NCBI GenBank assembly: GCA_963281255.1
Contig: OY725491.1
Coordinates: 124,001 to 188,000, forward strand
Direction: 5' to 3'
DNA length: 64,000 bases
From: Aphrocallistes beatrix
Taxonomy: Eukaryota; Porifera; Hexactinellida; Sceptrulophora; Aphrocallistidae
The notes beneath the pieces are model-generated. The model did not search any database. It was not told the DNA's origin and saw only the letters and a program-made list of their open reading frames with translations. Shown here piece by piece: positions 35,204 to 46,742 of the stretch; the first letter of the stretch is position 1, and the number at the start of each line of letters is the position of its first letter. The translations under genes and the position numbers were made by a program.

Positions 35204-36216
35204 CACGCCGTAAGATATCTACTATATAGGAGCTACACCAAAAAGCGAATATATCCAGTGCAAGAGAATTGGTATTAGACACTCTTCTTTAAATTGAATG
35301 AAATACACATTGTTGGGTTTACTGCCTAGAAGGTTAGTAGTGTATGATGCAAATCTGACTCAAATTATAAAGAAAAAATGCCAGTCGACAGACTGATAGT
35401 GCAGCTCCATTAAGCGACTCGTAAAGTATTTGCATAATAACATCCTTATTAATTGAGTTTTAACATTTTTTTCATTTCAGCCAATCAAATTTCAAGTTTA
35501 GAGTTTGATTCTAACTTATGTGTATTGAGTCAGGTCTATTCCTTATTAACCAATTATATTAAATTAAAACCTTGCAATTTTATTGGTTACCACATTTGTC
35601 ACATTTTGAGGCAAGGTGTGAAAATATGAATAATCCTTACATTAAGCTATAGAGTGGTTCTAACTTGTATATGTCCATTGAGTCAGGTATAATCCATAGT
35701 AATCGATAAATCAAAGCCAACTGTAATGTTAAATCCCTGGACTCTGATTGGCTAATACATTTTGACACCTTTTGTAGAAAGGTGTGAAAATTTAAGAATT
35801 TGGACCCAGGTTCAAATCTCCAGCATATAAGGAATATATTGTCCAAACTTGGAGCGATTTGGTCCAATAGAATTTCCAGGAATGAGCAGACTCCTCATAC
35901 ATTAAGCATATACAAATGGAATGTTTCAAACTAAAAACATAATTTTACTAAGAAAAATATCATCCAAACTCTCCCCGGTTTCCGAGAGTAATTTATATAG
36001 AACACGACCATATTTTCCGGATGCGCCACGGTTTTCGGAAGTGGACAGTATAAATATCAGTAGTTTTATGTCTAAATTTAGATAATTTGGTCCAATCAAA
36101 AGTATAGATAATAATGACTATTATACTAAAGCAAGGAAGTGTATTATTCTTACTTAGGAAGTTGCATCTCGCCTACCATATTAGTGTCTAGCATAAGTTT
36201 AGATATTCTTAATATA
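35204..36216. other. Intergenic with a diverged direct duplication
   Basis: Two related stretches (about 35500-35625 and 35640-35795) share GGTTCTAACTTGT/ATTCTAACTTATG, ATTGAGTCAGGT and AAGGTGTGAAAAT. No gene recognised. Confidence 0.5.
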
Positions 36217-36404
36217 CAGTCGACTCCGCTTAATAGGATCACTGTTTAATCGGGTCAACCGTTTAATTGGGTCACTTTTGGCAGGACCAGAATAGCTCTC
36301 ACACATTGAAGCTAATACAAAATATTTTCGGTTAATAGGGTTCTCCGCTTAATCGGGGCAAAATCTCCTCTGACCGATGTGACCCTATTAAGCGGAGTCG
36401 ACTG
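36217..36404. mobile_element. Pogo/Tigger-type MITE, CAGTCGACTCCG family
   Basis: 188 bp with ends CAGTCGACTCCGCTTAATAG and complement, on TA (36215-36216 and 36405-36406). Confidence 0.92.
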
Positions 36405-36492
36405 TATATTGTAGTGGTAAGATGACAGAGCACATTTTGTCTGAGATTCGGGTACTCTGATATGTGTTTATATATAAAATTATATGGTCTGT

Positions 36493-36893
36493 TGTGTGAA
36501 ATTCTGAGGCGCTTATATAACAGGAACCATGGATGTACAACTTGCGTGAAATTCTGAGACATTCGCTTGGAATCATTAGCAAGCTCTAATCTAACATTAT
36601 GCAACTTGCAGTTCCTATTACAAAATGATATTTACAAAACATGATGATTTTGTTCTATTTTGTTTCGCAAACTCAATAATGTATACGGTGATCCTAGAAA
36701 TAGAATAGGATTTGGAATCAAAATAGAACAAAATCATCATGTTTTGTAAAAATTCATTCTGTAATAGGAACTACAAGTTCCATAATATTAGATCAGATTT
36801 TACTAATGAATCTAAGCGGAAGTCTCAGAATTTCACGCAAGTTGTATATCCATGGTTCCTGTTCTATAAGCGCCTGAGAATTTCACGCAACAG
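36493..36893. mobile_element. Foldback MITE with GTTGYGTGAAATTCTGAG ends
   Basis: Left TTGTGTGAAATTCTGAGGCG and right complement CTGTTGCGTGAAATTCTCAG frame a near-palindrome of about 400 bp. The phrase ACAAAATCATCATGTTTTGT appears in both arms. Related pieces lie at 16199-16277 and 38733-39215. Confidence 0.8.
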
Positions 36894-37232
36894 GTCTATC
36901 GCACACAGGAAACTAGTTTGATTATTAATGTGAATTTGCTAATTATATCATCCATGGTCCATCTTTTGGGTAGTAAGAATATCACAGTAGTAGAAGTATC
37001 ATGCAACATTACTTGTAACTATTTCATTAAGAAAGTTCTAATTTACATTTCTTGATGTAAACATTTCATTCTACCTATCTGGTAACTAGCTGGAGCTACA
37101 CTATCGAGCTGTCGAATGAAATTTAAAAACTAAACAGAATCCTGGAAACATGTTTGCACCAATAATTCCACACACAATATCAAAACAAATCAAATAGACT
37201 ACTTTGATAATGTAAAGGTAAAAGTTGATCAA

Positions 37233-38138
37233 CTATTGGTCGATTAATGGAGAGAATATCTGTAGTTCGTGACTAATGTTCTCAGAGACAACGACTAAAT
37301 CGAAGTTGTCGTTTGAGGCTACACCAACTGGTCGATAGAACTTCCCTCCCTCGTGCCCTAGCTCCCCAATGGTGTGGAGGAGAGCTCCATCTTCGGAGAA
37401 TATTTTTACTTGGTGAGCGAAGCAATCACTGATCACCAAATTCTTATTTGCGTCTACGTAGAAGAAGTAAGCACGAGTTATGTCCATCCCAACACCTCGT
37501 GTGACCACAGAGCGTAATTTGGCGCCCAGATAGGAGAACACATGGACACAATAAGAGTCTGTGTCGCTGAGTACGAATACTTCTCCTGTTTTCAGTTTCA
37601 CATCAGAAGGGTGCGTCATTGATTGGTGGGATATCTGTCTGTCATACTTCAGGTTGCTATCCAAGATTTGGACTCTGTTGTTGTCGCGGTCAGCTATGAA
37701 GAGTTCTCCATTTGTTGCGACAGTTATTTGTCTGGGGTCTTTAAACTGTCGCATTCCTGACCCCCTACCCCCTATCCTTTCCACAAAAGAGACCTCTTTT
37801 CCAAACTTGAAATGGAGGATGCAACTTTGTACCTTGTCCGTTAGGAACACATTCTCTCTATACACGGCAATCCCCCATACATGCCTCATTTCTTTATGAG
37901 TGAATGTGTCCACTAATTCTCCTGTTTGGGTGAATATTGACACGCGAGGGGTATAAAAGGAACCTTCAGCAATGAAAATCCTGTTTGTATATGGCTCAAT
38001 GGCAACACCAGAAGGACACCAGAGTTGACCAGGAGCTTTCCCTTGCTTGCCTACGCCAATGATGCCATCATAGAGGTGGCCCAAATGTGTCTTAACCAGA
38101 CCACTTTCCTGTGAATCATTCAGAATCGGAACTGCCAT
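37233..38138 (-). CDS. NHL-repeat protein, intronless, 301 aa
   Basis: A complete single-exon frame from ATG at 38138 to TAA/TAG at 37233. Successive NHL-type beta-propeller blades are seen as PGQLWCPSGVAIEP...IFIAE, RQFKDPRQITVATNGELFIAD..NNRVQILD, HPSDVKLKTGEVFVLSD and KFYRPVGVASN...VVVSE, about one per 45-50 residues. That gives roughly six blades, enough for one propeller. There is no RING, B-box, coiled coil, signal peptide or membrane segment, so this is the propeller alone, as in many invertebrate NHL expansions related to the TRIM2/3/71 C-terminus. The role is likely protein or RNA binding. Intronless structure suggests a retrocopy or a lineage-expanded family. Confidence 0.88.
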   Translation of the reverse strand: MAVPILNDSQESGLVKTHLGHLYDGIIGVGKQGKAPGQLWCPSGVAIEPYTNRIFIAEGSFYTPRVSIFTQTGELVDTFTHKEMRHVWGIAVYRENVFLTDKVQSCILHFKFGKEVSFVERIGGRGSGMRQFKDPRQITVATNGELFIADRDNNRVQILDSNLKYDRQISHQSMTHPSDVKLKTGEVFVLSDTDSYCVHVFSYLGAKLRSVVTRGVGMDITRAYFFYVDANKNLVISDCFAHQVKIFSEDGALLHTIGELGHEGGKFYRPVGVASNDNFDLVVVSENISHELQIFSPLIDQ

Positions 38139-38732
38139 TTAGATTGATAAAAATGATAATGGAATTTATTTGTGACTGATAATTTAGGTTCTTTTATAGT
38201 AAATTCATAATTTAGGTAGTTAGTTACTCAGCGAAATACTGAAATGAAGCATCATACAATAACGTTAAAGGTGGTAATTACTGACATTATTAGTGTGGCC
38301 AAAAGTATTAGGTTGCACTGACGAATATTGCAGGTGATCTATTTGTATATTACTATTCCCTGCATAAGAGAATGTAATATTGAGTTGAAATTCCTTAGAG
38401 TTACGCCATGGTAACAGAAACAGATCTTATTAATGTTGATTGACGTATTGCAGTCATTGATAGGATATACTTACTCAGTTATGTAATTCACTTGAATATT
38501 TATTCAGAAAAACAATTCAGGCAAGAGAGTTGGAACAAGTGGCTATGCTTAGAGACACAGTCGAACATTTGTCCCAATTAACCAATGGAATTTATTGTTC
38601 GCTTCCATGTGTGAGAACCAATCAGTTCATGGAGATTTATCACATTTAGCGGAGTTGACAGTGGGAACAGCACTGTTGTATAAATATTGTTAACAACTCA
38701 ACTCTGTCTGACCGTGTCTTCCATTTTCAGTG

Positions 38733-39215
38733 CTGTTGCGTAGATCCGTGAGATTCTTATACTACATAACCATGGATGGTTTTGTAGTGTAGAATTCTGA
38801 GAATATCCGTAGAATCGCGAGATTTTGTTTTGCTCACTCAAATAACCTTGTGATTCAACCGGTTTAATCATAACTTGATAACCATCACCACTCAATAGTG
38901 GCACGCGACACAATTTGATGGTACTCGACACAATAGTGGCACGCGACACAATTTACTTGGTAAAACAGCAAATGAACCATAGATGAATTTCATTTTGCAT
39001 TTATGGTCCATATAGGGTTTTGCCATAGTAAATTGTGTCGCGTGCCATCAAAAAGTGTCGCGTGACACTATTTAGTGGCGATGGTTATCAAATTATGATG
39101 AAATCGGTCGAACCACATGGTCGTTTAAGTAAGTGGAACATAATCTCACGATTCTACGCTACAAAGCCATCCATGGTTTTGTAGTGTAAGAATCTCACGG
39201 ATCTACGCAACAGTG
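38733..39215. mobile_element. Foldback element, CTGTTGCGTAGATCCGTGAG ends
   Basis: The ends CTGTTGCGTAGATCCGTGAG and complement frame about 480 bp. The arms share CCATCCATGGTTTTGTAGTG-type blocks. The centre carries several direct and inverted copies of GTGGCACGCGACACAATTT. A diverged relative is at 15893-16092. Confidence 0.85.
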
Positions 39216-40761
39216 CAGTTCCTAGCTTGGAAGATGTCTTATGTCTTGATCGACATCGAACGTCCGTCTGCTCACTCCTGGAATTATATCAGAACAATTG
39301 TACCAAATTTAGACCACAAAGTATTTCTAAAAAGAAGAGCGCTCCTCTATTCGTTCCTTTAAAATACTTTTCGAAAAAGTTACCTCCAAAAATAGTGGGT
39401 TATACATTGAAAATTGTTCCAAATTTCCCAGCAAGTGAAAGTGGAAGATTTGAATAGGAAGTGACATATTCGAGTGTCTTCCTTTTTGAAAATCCACTTC
39501 CTAATCTGAATGTATCCGACTATTAAATTTCATTGAGGAAACTGGGGAAATTCTTAGGATAGCTGGAGTCCTGGCTGGGAATTGTGGGAATAACTATATT
39601 AAAAGAGCACACTCCTGAAAATATGGAGCATCAAACTTCCCCTCTGAACATTAGGGAATTAGTGCTCTTTTAAAGGTCTGGTAGTTGCGTATAAGACGTG
39701 TAGGCATATCATAAATTAATAGTAATTCTACTCAAGCAATTTTGACCGGAAATCAAATATGACAAAAGTTATCAGAAGCATTAACAGGAAAATAAAAATA
39801 GAATAAATTGCAAGTGAATTGTGACTCTTTCAAGTGAGTTGATTTAATTTACACTATTGAGTTATAGTTCCAATTCCTTTTCCGCTTTCAGTTGTGCAAT
39901 GCAGTAACCAATCACAAACCTGATTGCAACAGAAACACTGAAAGTTAGTTGAGTATCTGAGTGTATTAATCTACGTACTTAGCTGTAAGGTACGTAGAGA
40001 TACATTCATGTCTGAAGAATGTATGGGAGATGGAAATAACCAAACCATTCACGATTCAACTTTATTGAAGCAACTATTGCATTCTTCTTATATTCAACAA
40101 TACATATACAGTATATATTGGATATAGTGATAGAGTAAGGGACAGGGAAGTTTGGGTCAAATCACTATATACTTTAAAGTTAGTATGGAATGTCATAGAC
40201 TGGAACACCACAAATCCCCAAAAACGATCACTATATCTAATATACGTATCACTGTATCTAATATATACTGTATACTTCGTTAGAATATGCTTCTTTGAGT
40301 AAAGATTTCATGAAAATACGCAAATACATATAAATGTTACTACCCGATTAAGCAGTGACTCTATTAAGCGGAGTCTACTGCAGATGAATCAGTCCAATTT
40401 ATGAAACAAATTTTTCTTTTCCAGCAGGTTGCTATGCTTCTCTACAAACATCCTGGCTATACCCATGACAGTGATGTTGATAGCTAAGCTGTATTAACAT
40501 TTGTATATGTATGTATTTTGAGGTTCTAAAAATAAAATTAGCTCAGATGACAGTCCTTTCACATCATCAATTTTTCTATAATTTAGTAAGTAAGAAGCAT
40601 AGTTTGTTCATTCAGGGAGGCACCTGACTCCTCTCTACATCCCTGAGCATTTCCCTGTGAAGTGCGAATATCGGATCCTACTTGATTATTTAGTGTTGAA
40701 ATATCGCTTGTAGCTAAATATAAATTAGTGTAAAAGTGTAAAAACAAGTACAGTGGTCTCC
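39216..40761. other. Intergenic, no gene
   Basis: Contains an imperfect inverted ACAGTATATATTGGATATAG block near 40107-40270, and a pogo right half at 40340-40383 (TCTATTAAGCGGAGTCTACTG). No supported coding frame. Confidence 0.5.
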
Positions 40762-40960
40762 CAAAACGGACACAACACTAGGAGTACGAGACGCTCCTTT
40801 AAGCATATGATTTTATGTCCAAACTGTTTAGGAGCGTGATAATATAGAATATTAGCTAATTTACTCTATATTGTAATGTTGTTTATCGATTTAGGCGTAT
40901 GAAAATATTTGGATTTGAGACTAGGAGCGTATTCTCTGGAGGGCTGTATGATAGCCTGAT
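40762..40960. repeat. Dispersed repeat, second copy of 8020-8400
   Basis: Carries GAGACGCTCCTTTA, TTTAGGAGCGTG, TTTATCGATTTAGGCGTATG and GGAGGGCTGTAT in the opposite orientation to 8020-8400. It lacks the hAT insertion. Confidence 0.78.
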
Positions 40961-41595
40961 ACTAACCAAGGTTTAGTTCCCCAAGGTATTCAAGTGATGT
41001 TAGTAGAGCAAAGGAATGCTAACTCACTTGACACCTGTTGCCTCTATGTCACTGCTCTAGACTAGACTAATTTTCGCCATTCTCTTCTAAGTTAAATATA
41101 GCACAAGTTTAATTCTATTAATAGCACACTACACAACACAATGAGTGTTCTAGAATGTTCTAATTCTGGAATAGGATTAATAGAATGTTAGGAGAATAGT
41201 AGAGAGGTGTGAAGAGAAGTAGACTCGTGTGAGATTGCACCTAGAAAAGAGACAGTGAGGATGAGCTCAAATATTTGAATAAGAACATTGCTAACAGAAT
41301 CTAAATTCCTAGCCAGACCATAGCAACCGAGTTACTCCTCAAACCTGAACCTAGACCATTAGCCGTATTGTGTATCTCTAACTAGGAAGGAGTTAGTATG
41401 GAAGTAATTAATATGCAAATTTCAGGTTAAAATTAGAAGTGACAAAAGTATTTAAATCAATTATAAACAATCGCATTAATGAAAGTGTTGATTATGGAAA
41501 CAATAATCAATTAAATGATTAATCATATGATTAGTCTTTAAAAGTAAACAAATATTTGAATAAAGTAAACACTCACCAAATCTGAGTTAATCTTC
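40961..41595. other. Downstream flank of the NACHT gene, no gene
   Basis: AT-rich, with 3' sequence of the minus-strand NACHT gene and one CTATTAATAG (41115-41124). No other feature. Confidence 0.5.
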
Positions 41596-44500
41596 TCATA
41601 CAATCTTAACAGAGCATTCTTCTGCTAACTGCAAGAGGCTTTGCAACTGTTCTGAATCTGGACTGGATAGTTCAGACTTGGAAAGTTCCAGCATTCTCAC
41701 ACGTGGAAGTGTCTGTATAAGACACTTTAGTGCGACACATGAGGAAGAGGTGAGTTCGCAGCCTCGTACGTCCAACCACCTAATAGCAGGATGGTAAGCT
41801 AAACTGCTGCACACTACCAGCATACCTGAGTCCTGTAACGGGGAATAGGAAAGTGCCAAGAAAACCAGTGAGTTCAGAGCCGATAAGACAATGCACCAAA
41901 AACTCATATCCTCAGGAATGAATTGAGTAAACACCAGCTTTAACACCATCAGGTTAGAACACAACGAGACAAAAGTGAAGAAACTATTACAGCTGTCAAA
42001 CCATAATCCATTTAAAAAAGATAAAGTAATATCTCTCAGAGAATTAGCGTTTGAAATGATGAGTTCAATTAGCGAGGTTAGAAGGGATTCATTAGGAGAT
42101 GGAGGAGTACCAGATAATAGACTCAGTTGTGCGAGAGAGTTAATGCTGCTTAAGGAAGGAATGACTCTGTAGCAATCTTCTTCTGTCCACCAAACTAACT
42201 CTGTTAGGGAGGAGTGTCCTGATAATATGTCAGGTGTCAGTGGGAAGTGACCATTAGGATCTAGAATGTAGAGTCCATTAAGCTGATGGTTAGTTATTAA
42301 CTGGGAGATGATGGACCAATCAGATTCATTCGACTTAGGACTATAGAACAAATTCTGTAATGAAGAGAATTGGTTGGTTAGTTCCTCTAACATCTGTTGG
42401 TTCATTTCGGAATCGAACAACCGCAAACTCCCAGTTAATTGGTTGTTGGAGGAAAATAGTCGTTGAGAAGTTTGACAGGATGATAGGTCACAATCTTGCA
42501 AGCTAATGCTGACTCTAGTGTCAGGTGGCAGAGTGGCAGTAGTGAGAATACTGGTGAGCGAATGAATGGCAGCGTAATCTTTCTCAATAAAGAGTAGAGC
42601 TAAGTAATGTACATTACAAGTAGCTAGCTGGTTTAGGAGAGAGTGGAACTGGATGGCAGTGACGTAATCTGATCGAATTAGTATTACTTGGAAATTCCGA
42701 ACAAATTCCAGCGATTTCAGCAAGCAATGCCATTCGTTTGGAGAAATGGTATCAAGGAAATATAGACAGAGAGGATAGGGAAATCTCTTCTCGAAATAAG
42801 CGAAGTGCTCATGGATGGAATGTGAGTTTGTTTCAATTATCACTGTGCATAGGAAAAGGAATGATTCAGTGAATTCCTTCCAGTCTGAAACATCAACAAG
42901 TGTAGGGTCATAATACAACTGATAGTACATAGGTGCATCATGGAGTGGTAATGGGTTTGGAAGAACATGTCTACAGAGAACGGGCGTTATGAAACCTGCG
43001 TCCTTCATTAGAATGCCACCCACGAAGCGAACCACCATCCTGTACATGTCAAGGAGCTTGCTGGAAGTGGTGAAATAGCGGACGATGTAACATTGATTGC
43101 GCCAGAGGTTGTTACAGATGGAAACGGCCGCCATGTACTCCTGAATGGTGAGGTGTTGGAAAGTCCACACCTTCACACGGACACCGAAATTGTCTACTTT
43201 TATATGCGCGTGCATTAGGCCGAGTCGCTCGCAATCGTGAGACTTATCTTCCAGCTTCAGAGGGATGGACTTGTCGGACGTAAGCTCCCTTTCGTAGATT
43301 CCTTGGTTGGCTTCTAGCCCGATGGCATTGATACACTCCTTAATGCCCGGATGGAAATGGGACATTTCGAGGACTTCGCTGTGCTCGTAGAGACACATTC
43401 GCGACAACTGCCTCCTGATGATGTAGACAACGAGCTGTGTGTAGAGGTGCGATAAAGTATGAACTAGAATCGCGGCCGAATTGTTGAAAAGTGAAGTGAA
43501 CAGACTGGCATTGACGGGAACAAGTGCCAGCTGTTTAATCTCGTCGTGGCGGTCGAATAGTTGGTGAACGGATTTTAGCTTTTCAAGAGTGCTGATTCTC
43601 TTCTCGAAGTAGAGGTCTCGGTTTTTGGGTGAAAATCCGAGAACCTGGAAATTATGTTTGATCTTAAATTTCTCGCCAAAATCGAGTCTGAGTTCAGTCC
43701 ATTGGCTGGGACGGCTCGTGACGAGGATAGTGGCGAGACGGAGGAAGTGTCTCTCTAGAATTCTGCAGAGTAGAGTGGTCTCGAATGGCACACTGGTGGT
43801 GAACTCATCGGCACCGTCCATTATAATCAGAAGTCCCTCTCCGTCTGTTCGATACAGGTGTCGAGAGAGGGATTCACTCCATTTCGCGCCAACAGTCATG
43901 GAAAGGGAAAGCCAGTTGATCACGAATTCTTGGTCGACAACATCTTTTGCTTCCTGTCTCACTTCTTCAAGTTTGTGCCACTCTGGCATCCGACATGGTA
44001 CGGAAATGACAAAACGGAAATTACTCATTTGTTGGTCGCCATAAAGGAAAGCAAAGTGTTGACAGAAGAAACTTTTCCCACTTCCAGGATTACCAATGAG
44101 ACACCAAACTGGACTTGATGATGGGTTGCATGAGGTCACGATTGTTTGAAAATTGACCACTTTGACGGATTTCTCTTTCACGCTCTTATTAATGTTTCGC
44201 AGAAAGTTTATTTCGTTAATGCCACTGCCCTCCTTCGCTCTCTCTTCAGCTGGCTTAACTCTAATCACAGTCAGAGGTGTGAACACTGACTCTATTGGGA
44301 CGCTGCTCTCATTGAGGACAACACTAACGTTTTCATTTTCACTTTTCATGTGTTTAGTGAGTTTAAATTCCCAAAATTCGATGTTTTCCTCTTCATCCTG
44401 ATCAAGGCCTAATTCCTGACAGATTTGCTCGTGGAATTGAGCTTTAGAAAAATTTTGGAAAGTGGATTTGTAGCTCTCGACCTTAACGGCTAAATCGTTC

Positions 44501-44967
44501 CTTTTGATTATTTCGAGGAATTCGCAGAGTTTGCTCAGGTCTTTGGTGATGATACTTTTGTCAACACAGGACTTTAGCATGGAATGGGATTCTAGTTCAG
44601 ATGATTCGTTTCCAATTAACTTCCATTCTTTCGTGGTTAATCCTTCAGTTAATAACTTAACGAACGTTTTTGTGGAATGTACGGTGGATTTTGTTTGTTT
44701 GAACTGAGGATTGCTCAGCCATTTAAGTCTTCTCGCAGTGGTCTGCATACTCCCACTGATGTATCCTAATGCGCCATCGAAAAGTGCGGGGTTAAATCCA
44801 TCCCACTCCCTCATGGCTTTGAGAAATTTAATGGGATCGTTTCTTGTATTCTCCATTATTTTGGCGGGTACACTTAAGGCGTTGCCTAACTTTCTTAGCG
44901 TTACAGGTTTCATTGAATTTCCAAGTTCCATGAAAACCTTCATCTCTTCCTTTCTGTCTTCTGACAT
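41596..44967 (-). CDS. NOD-like receptor: death-fold, NACHT, LRR (1123 aa)
   Basis: One uninterrupted frame, ATG at 44967, no introns. Residues about 5-85 form an alpha-helical death-fold-like module, with a second helical block at about 95-190. The NACHT ATPase follows: Walker A GNPGSGKS at 292-299, Walker B LLIIMDGADEF at 379-389, and sensor LVTSRP near 415-420. A winged-helix/HD region has the family-like FQHLTIQEYMAA motif. From about residue 800, leucine-rich repeats run to the end (LDVRGCELTSSSCVALKCLI and similar). Animal NLRs of this layout are cytosolic sensors of microbial or danger signals that oligomerise through NACHT and signal through the death fold. Ligand and partners cannot be read from sequence. 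Every core motif is intact, so the gene looks functional. Confidence 0.93.
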   Translation of the reverse strand: MSEDRKEEMKVFMELGNSMKPVTLRKLGNALSVPAKIMENTRNDPIKFLKAMREWDGFNPALFDGALGYISGSMQTTARRLKWLSNPQFKQTKSTVHSTKTFVKLLTEGLTTKEWKLIGNESSELESHSMLKSCVDKSIITKDLSKLCEFLEIIKRNDLAVKVESYKSTFQNFSKAQFHEQICQELGLDQDEEENIEFWEFKLTKHMKSENENVSVVLNESSVPIESVFTPLTVIRVKPAEERAKEGSGINEINFLRNINKSVKEKSVKVVNFQTIVTSCNPSSSPVWCLIGNPGSGKSFFCQHFAFLYGDQQMSNFRFVISVPCRMPEWHKLEEVRQEAKDVVDQEFVINWLSLSMTVGAKWSESLSRHLYRTDGEGLLIIMDGADEFTTSVPFETTLLCRILERHFLRLATILVTSRPSQWTELRLDFGEKFKIKHNFQVLGFSPKNRDLYFEKRISTLEKLKSVHQLFDRHDEIKQLALVPVNASLFTSLFNNSAAILVHTLSHLYTQLVVYIIRRQLSRMCLYEHSEVLEMSHFHPGIKECINAIGLEANQGIYERELTSDKSIPLKLEDKSHDCERLGLMHAHIKVDNFGVRVKVWTFQHLTIQEYMAAVSICNNLWRNQCYIVRYFTTSSKLLDMYRMVVRFVGGILMKDAGFITPVLCRHVLPNPLPLHDAPMYYQLYYDPTLVDVSDWKEFTESFLFLCTVIIETNSHSIHEHFAYFEKRFPYPLCLYFLDTISPNEWHCLLKSLEFVRNFQVILIRSDYVTAIQFHSLLNQLATCNVHYLALLFIEKDYAAIHSLTSILTTATLPPDTRVSISLQDCDLSSCQTSQRLFSSNNQLTGSLRLFDSEMNQQMLEELTNQFSSLQNLFYSPKSNESDWSIISQLITNHQLNGLYILDPNGHFPLTPDILSGHSSLTELVWWTEEDCYRVIPSLSSINSLAQLSLLSGTPPSPNESLLTSLIELIISNANSLRDITLSFLNGLWFDSCNSFFTFVSLCSNLMVLKLVFTQFIPEDMSFWCIVLSALNSLVFLALSYSPLQDSGMLVVCSSLAYHPAIRWLDVRGCELTSSSCVALKCLIQTLPRVRMLELSKSELSSPDSEQLQSLLQLAEECSVKIV

Positions 44968-46277
44968 TTTAAACTATAGGAATGTACTCTAATAAAACTT
45001 CCAAGTAGCAGATCTGTCACGAAAATCTTGGTCTTGCAATGGACCAATTTTGCATGGAATATTGGTCCATTGCAGGACCAAAAACATTTTTTTCAGGGAA
45101 AATTGGTCCGGAAAACTAATTTTTTAATGAATATTGGTCTGCGGGACCATTTCTTCTGGCAAAATTTGTCCGGGAGACTATTAGATGGAATAATGGTTTC
45201 ATGCTTATAATTTTCAAATCCAAACGCCTAAAAAGGTCGATTATCTTTTATGCCCAGATCAGGAGTTCCAACCCGTTGTAGTATTAGTACGTGTATACCC
45301 TAAAACTTTTTATCAGAACTTACTCGATATATTATCTGGAATTTGAAGATTTAGAAGGTGTGAAACAGTTGATCAATGATAGAATGTGACTAAAGAGAAA
45401 AAACTAAATAAATTGGAATTTGAGGGTGGGATTATTATTCTTAACTAAATATTCAGAACAGTAACTGGGAACTTTTTAGACAATCAATATTTTAAGTTTT
45501 AAACACTGGATGAATTGATTATTGCAGAATTTCGAATTAAAGTTGCTTAGTAAAGTCCCTATAATTAGTTACGATTTTTTTACTCGGCAGTTCCCGATTA
45601 AAATTTTAACAGATAATTGCGAAAAAGGACATATATATTAAAACGGTGAAAAATCCTGCAATTTCCAAACTAAATTAAGTTGAAGAAAAGAAGTTAGTTG
45701 CTGCTTAGTGAAGACTCCAAAATAGCTTGTTTAAAACCCTAATTTGACATGAGGTCAAAGGTATAAATAGAAATGACCCCACTTTTATTTTCAATTTAAC
45801 ATTCCTAGGCAAATTAACCAAAATCAGAGCCACAACAAGAAATTATCGCACAAGAAACAAAAAATGCCCCGCTACGAAATATTTTCTCTTTGGGACATTT
45901 CTTCCATGTTCAGAAGCCTGAATTTGAATTCCAATAGTTTTAAAAAGTCATTCAAATACTCAAGTATTTGTACCAATATTGAAAGCATAATTTGGTGTAT
46001 TTAAAACACTACAGACTCCTAGTGCTAAGGTGCCGTGGCGCTTTATTGTATGAAGGTGAAAGAGACATGTCTTGAAATAGTTTTGGCTAAAATTGAGTCG
46101 AAAATTGAGGCCTTATTTCGGTTCAGACTTATTTCTGTGTTTAGTCTTATATTTTAGGTGCAAAGAATCTTTACTGTTGCTTTTTAGAACTGAAGCAAGA
46201 TTGGTATTAACAGTGGCCTAAAGATATCTGATTTATAAACAAATGGACCAAGATGAATGGATTAAGCAAATCTAATA
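44968..46277. other. Upstream of the NACHT gene, no other gene
   Basis: A short perfect hairpin near 45036-45078 (GCAATGGACCAATTTTGC then its inverse across TGGAAT) sits about 80 bp upstream of the start codon. The ACCAATTTT/TTGGTCC phrase recurs to 45180 and again near 52375-52405. The dispersed repeat 45751-45815 also lies here. Confidence 0.55.
45751..45815 (-). repeat. Dispersed repeat fragment (pair with 4565-4651)
   Basis: Complement of the stretch before the exon at 4674. The shared core is GGTATAAATAGAAATGACCC followed by CACTTT. Confidence 0.6.
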
Positions 46278-46354
46278 CAGTAGACATCGGGTTTTTTGAC
46301 ACCCCATTTGCATGGAAAAATGTCAAAAAAGTGTAAAAAACCCGATGTCGACTG
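46278..46354. mobile_element. 77-bp pogo-type MITE
   Basis: Ends CAGTAGACATCGGGTTTTTT and complement, on TA (46276-46277 and 46355-46356). The right TA is shared with the next element. Confidence 0.85.
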
Positions 46355-46356
46355 TA

Positions 46357-46742
46357 CAGTGGAACCTGTATATAACGGCCACCCAAGGGACTGGACAAAA
46401 TTGGCCGTTATATACAGTTGATTGTCTTAATCCCCAAAAGGTATCAACGTAGTGCAATAAATATAAAGTTTTTAGAAATCCATTACTTGAAGTAAATACA
46501 TGAAACTTGTTTCTCGTTCATAACAGGTCCTGTAATAAACACTTAAAACGGTGAAAAGGGTGATGGCCGTTATACACAGTTTTAGGTCAGTAAGGGACTA
46601 CAAATGGGTGGCCACTGGCCGTGTTGAGCAGGTGACCGCTATACACAGGTTTAATATTATGGAATTTCTGACGGGACTGTTTATTGGTGACCGCTATAGG
46701 TTATACATTTATATAGAGTGGCTGTTATAGCAACTTCGACTG
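46357..46742. mobile_element. Pogo-type MITE, CAGTGGAACCTGTATATAAC family
   Basis: 386 bp with ends CAGTGGAACCTGTATATAAC and the complement of GGCTGTTATAGCAACTTCGACTG (imperfect), on TA (46355-46356 and 46743-46744). It abuts 46278-46354 directly. Confidence 0.88.

Noticed and set aside
43625..44992. Plus-strand frames of 80-140 codons
   Set aside because: They are shadows of the NACHT-LRR gene on the minus strand.
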